Assembly (NCBI RefSeq): GCF_945952055.1
Contig: NZ_CAMFHB010000041.1
Span: 1 to 54,302 of the forward strand
Direction of reading: 5' to 3'
DNA length: 54,302 nt
From: an uncultured Alsobacter sp.
GTDB taxonomy: Bacteria > Pseudomonadota > Alphaproteobacteria > Rhizobiales > Beijerinckiaceae
Shown: in pieces, positions 52,643 through 54,302 of the stretch
Position numbering within the stretch: position 1 is the stretch's first letter
Layout of the letters: each line of letters opens with the position of its first letter
Position numbers and translations under genes: made by a program
The notes under the pieces: generated by a model
The model's database searches: none
Told to the model about the DNA's origin: nothing
What the model saw: the letters and a program-made list of their open reading frames with translations, nothing else

Positions 52643-52671
52643 TGGATACGGGAGGACGGGGGCGATGTCAA
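52643..52671 (-). promoter_or_regulatory. Housekeeping promoter of rplM-rpsI
   Basis: On the minus strand TTGACA is followed, after exactly 17 bp, by TATCCA, about 97 bp upstream of the rplM ATG. This fits a vegetative sigma-factor promoter. Further upstream (52,688-52,765) there are two imperfect hairpins in an AT-richer patch. Confidence 0.7.
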
Positions 52672-52798
52672 GTCACTCGACACTACCTGAATCGCAAAAA
52701 GCGAAGCGATTTCAGAGGGATGAGTTTTGTGGTATTATTTTACCGCAATGCTTTTCTGCGGTTCCGCCCGAACCGGCGCCTGGGTAGGCCCGCCGGGC

Positions 52799-53212
52799 TC
52801 AGCGCGGCGGGATGGAATAGGTCGCGGTGACGTGGGCCACAGGGTCGTCGTGCCCCTGCCCCATCAGCGTCACCTCGCCCACCGCCAGCCGCTTGCCCAG
52901 CTTCAGGAGCCGGGTTTCCGCGAAGAGCGGCCCGGGCTCGGGCTTGCGCAGGAAGTTGATGTTGAGGTTGGTCGTGACGGCGAGCCCGACGGGGCCGATG
53001 GCGCCGAGGATCACGACGTACATCGCGAGGTCGGCGAGCGTCATCATGGCGGGCCCCGAGATGGTACCGCCGGGCCGCAGCTGGCTCTCGTGATAGTCCA
53101 TGCGCATCCGCGCGGTGCCGGGTCCCAGCGCCTCGACGTGCCAGATGCGGCCATGGAGATAGATCTGCGGAAACTCGCGCTCCAGGAACGCCTCGAGCTC
53201 CGGGACCGTCAT
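52799..53212 (-). CDS. PaaI-family thioesterase (hotdog fold)
   Basis: A 137-aa cytoplasmic thioesterase. The family pattern is RPGGTISGPAMMTLADLAMY, followed by TTNLNINFLRKPEPG. The ATG followed by TVPELEAFLEREFP is preferred over a frame that opens 22 codons earlier. It is divergent from the enoyl-CoA hydratase gene, which suggests a shared acyl-CoA pathway. Confidence 0.85.
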   Translation of the reverse strand: MTVPELEAFLEREFPQIYLHGRIWHVEALGPGTARMRMDYHESQLRPGGTISGPAMMTLADLAMYVVILGAIGPVGLAVTTNLNINFLRKPEPGPLFAETRLLKLGKRLAVGEVTLMGQGHDDPVAHVTATYSIPPR

Positions 53213-53332
53213 CACGGGACCACCGACCGCCACGCCTGAACCTCCTCGCCTTGCTGCCACCGGCGCATCGCTTATCATGCCGCGCGCCGGCTGCCAGCCT
53301 CATCGCGCGAAGGCGTGCCGGAGGGAGCCCGC

Positions 53333-54151
53333 ATGTCCGCCCAGCGTCACCCCCCACCCGCCGAGCCGATCCTGCTGCGCAGCGACCGCGACGGCATCGC
53401 CACGCTGACGCTGAACCGCCCGGCCGCGCGCAACGCCCTGTCGGCGAACCTCATCGCGGCCCTGGCGCGGGAACTCGATTCGATCGGGCGCGACCGCGGC
53501 ACCCGGGTGGTGATCCTCGCCGCCGCCCCCTCCCCCGCCTTCTGCGCCGGCCACGACCTGAAGGAGGTCACGGCCATGCGGCAGGCCGCCGATGCGGGCC
53601 GCGGCGGGTTCACGGACCTCTTCAAGGCCTGCGCGGACATGATGCAGGCGATCGTCGCGCTGCCGCAGCCGGTCATCGCGGCGGTGGAGAGCATCGCGAC
53701 CGCCGCCGGGTGCCAGCTCGTGGCGACCTGCGACCTGGCCATCGCCGGCGCCGAGGCCGGCTTCTGCACGCCGGGCGTCCACATCGGGCTGTTCTGCTCG
53801 ACGCCGATGGTCGCCCTGTCGCGCAACGTCGCTCCCAAGCACGCCATGGAGATGCTGCTGACGGGCGACACCGTGCCGGCGCACGAGGCCCTGCGCATGG
53901 GGCTGGTCAACCGGGTGGTTCCGGTGGGGACGGCGCTGTCGGAGGCCGAGACGCTCGCCGCCAGGATCGCGTCGAAGTCCGGTGCCGTTCTCGCCATCGG
54001 CAAGCGCGCCTTCTACGAGCAGGCCCAGATGCCGCTCGCCGAGGCCTACGCGCACACCGCCGCCGTGATGGTGGAGAACATGCTGCATGCCGACGCCTGC
54101 GAGGGGATCGGCGCCTTCGTGGACAAGCGCAAGCCGGTGTGGAGCCGCTGA
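53333..54151 (+). CDS. Enoyl-CoA hydratase/isomerase family protein
   Basis: A 272-aa crotonase-fold enzyme. The first half has LTLNRPAARNALS and the oxyanion-hole motif FCAGHDLKEV; the second has AAVESIATAAGCQLVATCDL and FCTPGVHIGLFCSTPMVAL. The second acidic catalytic residue of true hydratases is not obvious, so isomerase or other activity is possible. GAGGGAG lies upstream of the ATG; a GTG 18 nt earlier is less likely. Confidence 0.88.
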   Translation: MSAQRHPPPAEPILLRSDRDGIATLTLNRPAARNALSANLIAALARELDSIGRDRGTRVVILAAAPSPAFCAGHDLKEVTAMRQAADAGRGGFTDLFKACADMMQAIVALPQPVIAAVESIATAAGCQLVATCDLAIAGAEAGFCTPGVHIGLFCSTPMVALSRNVAPKHAMEMLLTGDTVPAHEALRMGLVNRVVPVGTALSEAETLAARIASKSGAVLAIGKRAFYEQAQMPLAEAYAHTAAVMVENMLHADACEGIGAFVDKRKPVWSR

Positions 54152-54184
54152 GCGGGACTGCTGCACCCCGACCTTATGATCCTG

Positions 54185-54207
54185 AGCAGCCAACTTCGCA
54201 GGCTGCT
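54185..54207 (+). terminator. Hairpin after the enoyl-CoA hydratase gene
   Basis: A 7-bp stem AGCAGCC/GGCTGCT with a 9-nt loop lies 33 bp after the stop codon. It has no T tract, so termination here is uncertain. Confidence 0.4.
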
Positions 54208-54208
54208 A

Positions 54209-54273
54209 AGAGCATGTGACGCTTTCGGTGATCCAGCGAGCAGCTCTCTCTCCGCGTCATGGCCGGGCTTGGT
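54209..54273. repeat. Partial second copy of the palindromic repeat element
   Basis: AGAGCATGTGAC, GCTTTCGGTGATCCAGC and CTCTCCGCGTCATGGCCGGG follow one another as in the inverse of the right arm of the element at 41,733-41,933. The match stops after GGGCTTGG, and the next bases (TGTTTAGACCGGGGAGATGG) are unrelated to that element. Confidence 0.7.
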
Positions 54274-54302
54274 GTTTAGACCGGGGAGATGGTGGACACC
54301 TG

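Noticed and set aside
53333-54302. tRNA or other RNA gene after the enoyl-CoA hydratase
   Set aside because: Only a 7-bp hairpin and the repeat copy are seen; there is no cloverleaf.

Overview
The window is GC-rich chromosomal DNA that reads as an alphaproteobacterium, most likely of the order Hyphomicrobiales (Rhizobiales). This rests on codon use, a rplM-rpsI pair next to a PaaI thioesterase and an enoyl-CoA hydratase, the CbtB/CbtA cobalt genes under a cobalamin riboswitch, and a T6SS without tssJ but with tagF, an FHA protein, a kinase and a phosphatase, as in Agrobacterium-type clusters. I cannot name the genus from sequence alone.

Positions 1 to about 41,750 hold one large type VI secretion (T6SS) island. 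The left part (1-9,550) carries accessory secreted proteins: a ClpP-like periplasmic protein cut by the window edge, a small protein ending in GVGF, two caspase-family proteins (one coupled to a macro-domain protein), a small Gly/Gln-rich secreted protein, and a beta-propeller fused to an NlpC/P60-like peptidase domain. The core is in two arms. The minus-strand arm is tssA, tssB, tssC, hcp, tssE, tssF, tssG, clpV and a 106-aa unknown (20,579 down to 9,589). The plus-strand arm runs from 20,738 to 41,733: TPR-methyltransferase, vgrG, then (after a minus-strand ompA-like gene) a DUF6931-like gene, tagH, tssK, tssL, an adenylate cyclase-TssM fusion, tagF, PP2C phosphatase, Ser/Thr kinase, a caspase-fold protein without catalytic residues, DUF4384 and DUF4424 proteins, a second GVGF protein and a DUF4280 PAAR-like tip protein. 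No tssJ was found.

Two observations point to an undescribed control circuit. First, a class III cyclase domain with its catalytic residues in place is fused to the cytoplasmic N-terminus of TssM. Second, a palindrome GTGCG-N4-CGCAC (often TGTGCG-N4-CGCACA, with the TGTG-N8-CACA spacing of CRP-family sites) recurs in intergenic DNA 60-120 bp upstream of accessory genes, vgrG, the ompA-like gene and the operon that contains the cyclase itself. Together with the kinase, phosphatase, FHA protein and a candidate phosphothreonine in TssL, this suggests a T6SS wired to both cAMP and threonine phosphorylation. That is inference.

From 41,733 to the end the content is housekeeping: a palindromic repeat element, a B12-controlled cobalt-uptake operon (cbtB, cbtA, a secreted unknown) with a divergent histidine phosphatase, kdsA, a ygiC/ygiB/yjfL-type operon, a VOC protein, an EVE-domain protein, agmatinase, an outer-membrane beta-barrel protein, rplM-rpsI, a PaaI thioesterase and enoyl-CoA hydratase. 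A second, partial copy of the repeat lies at the right edge.
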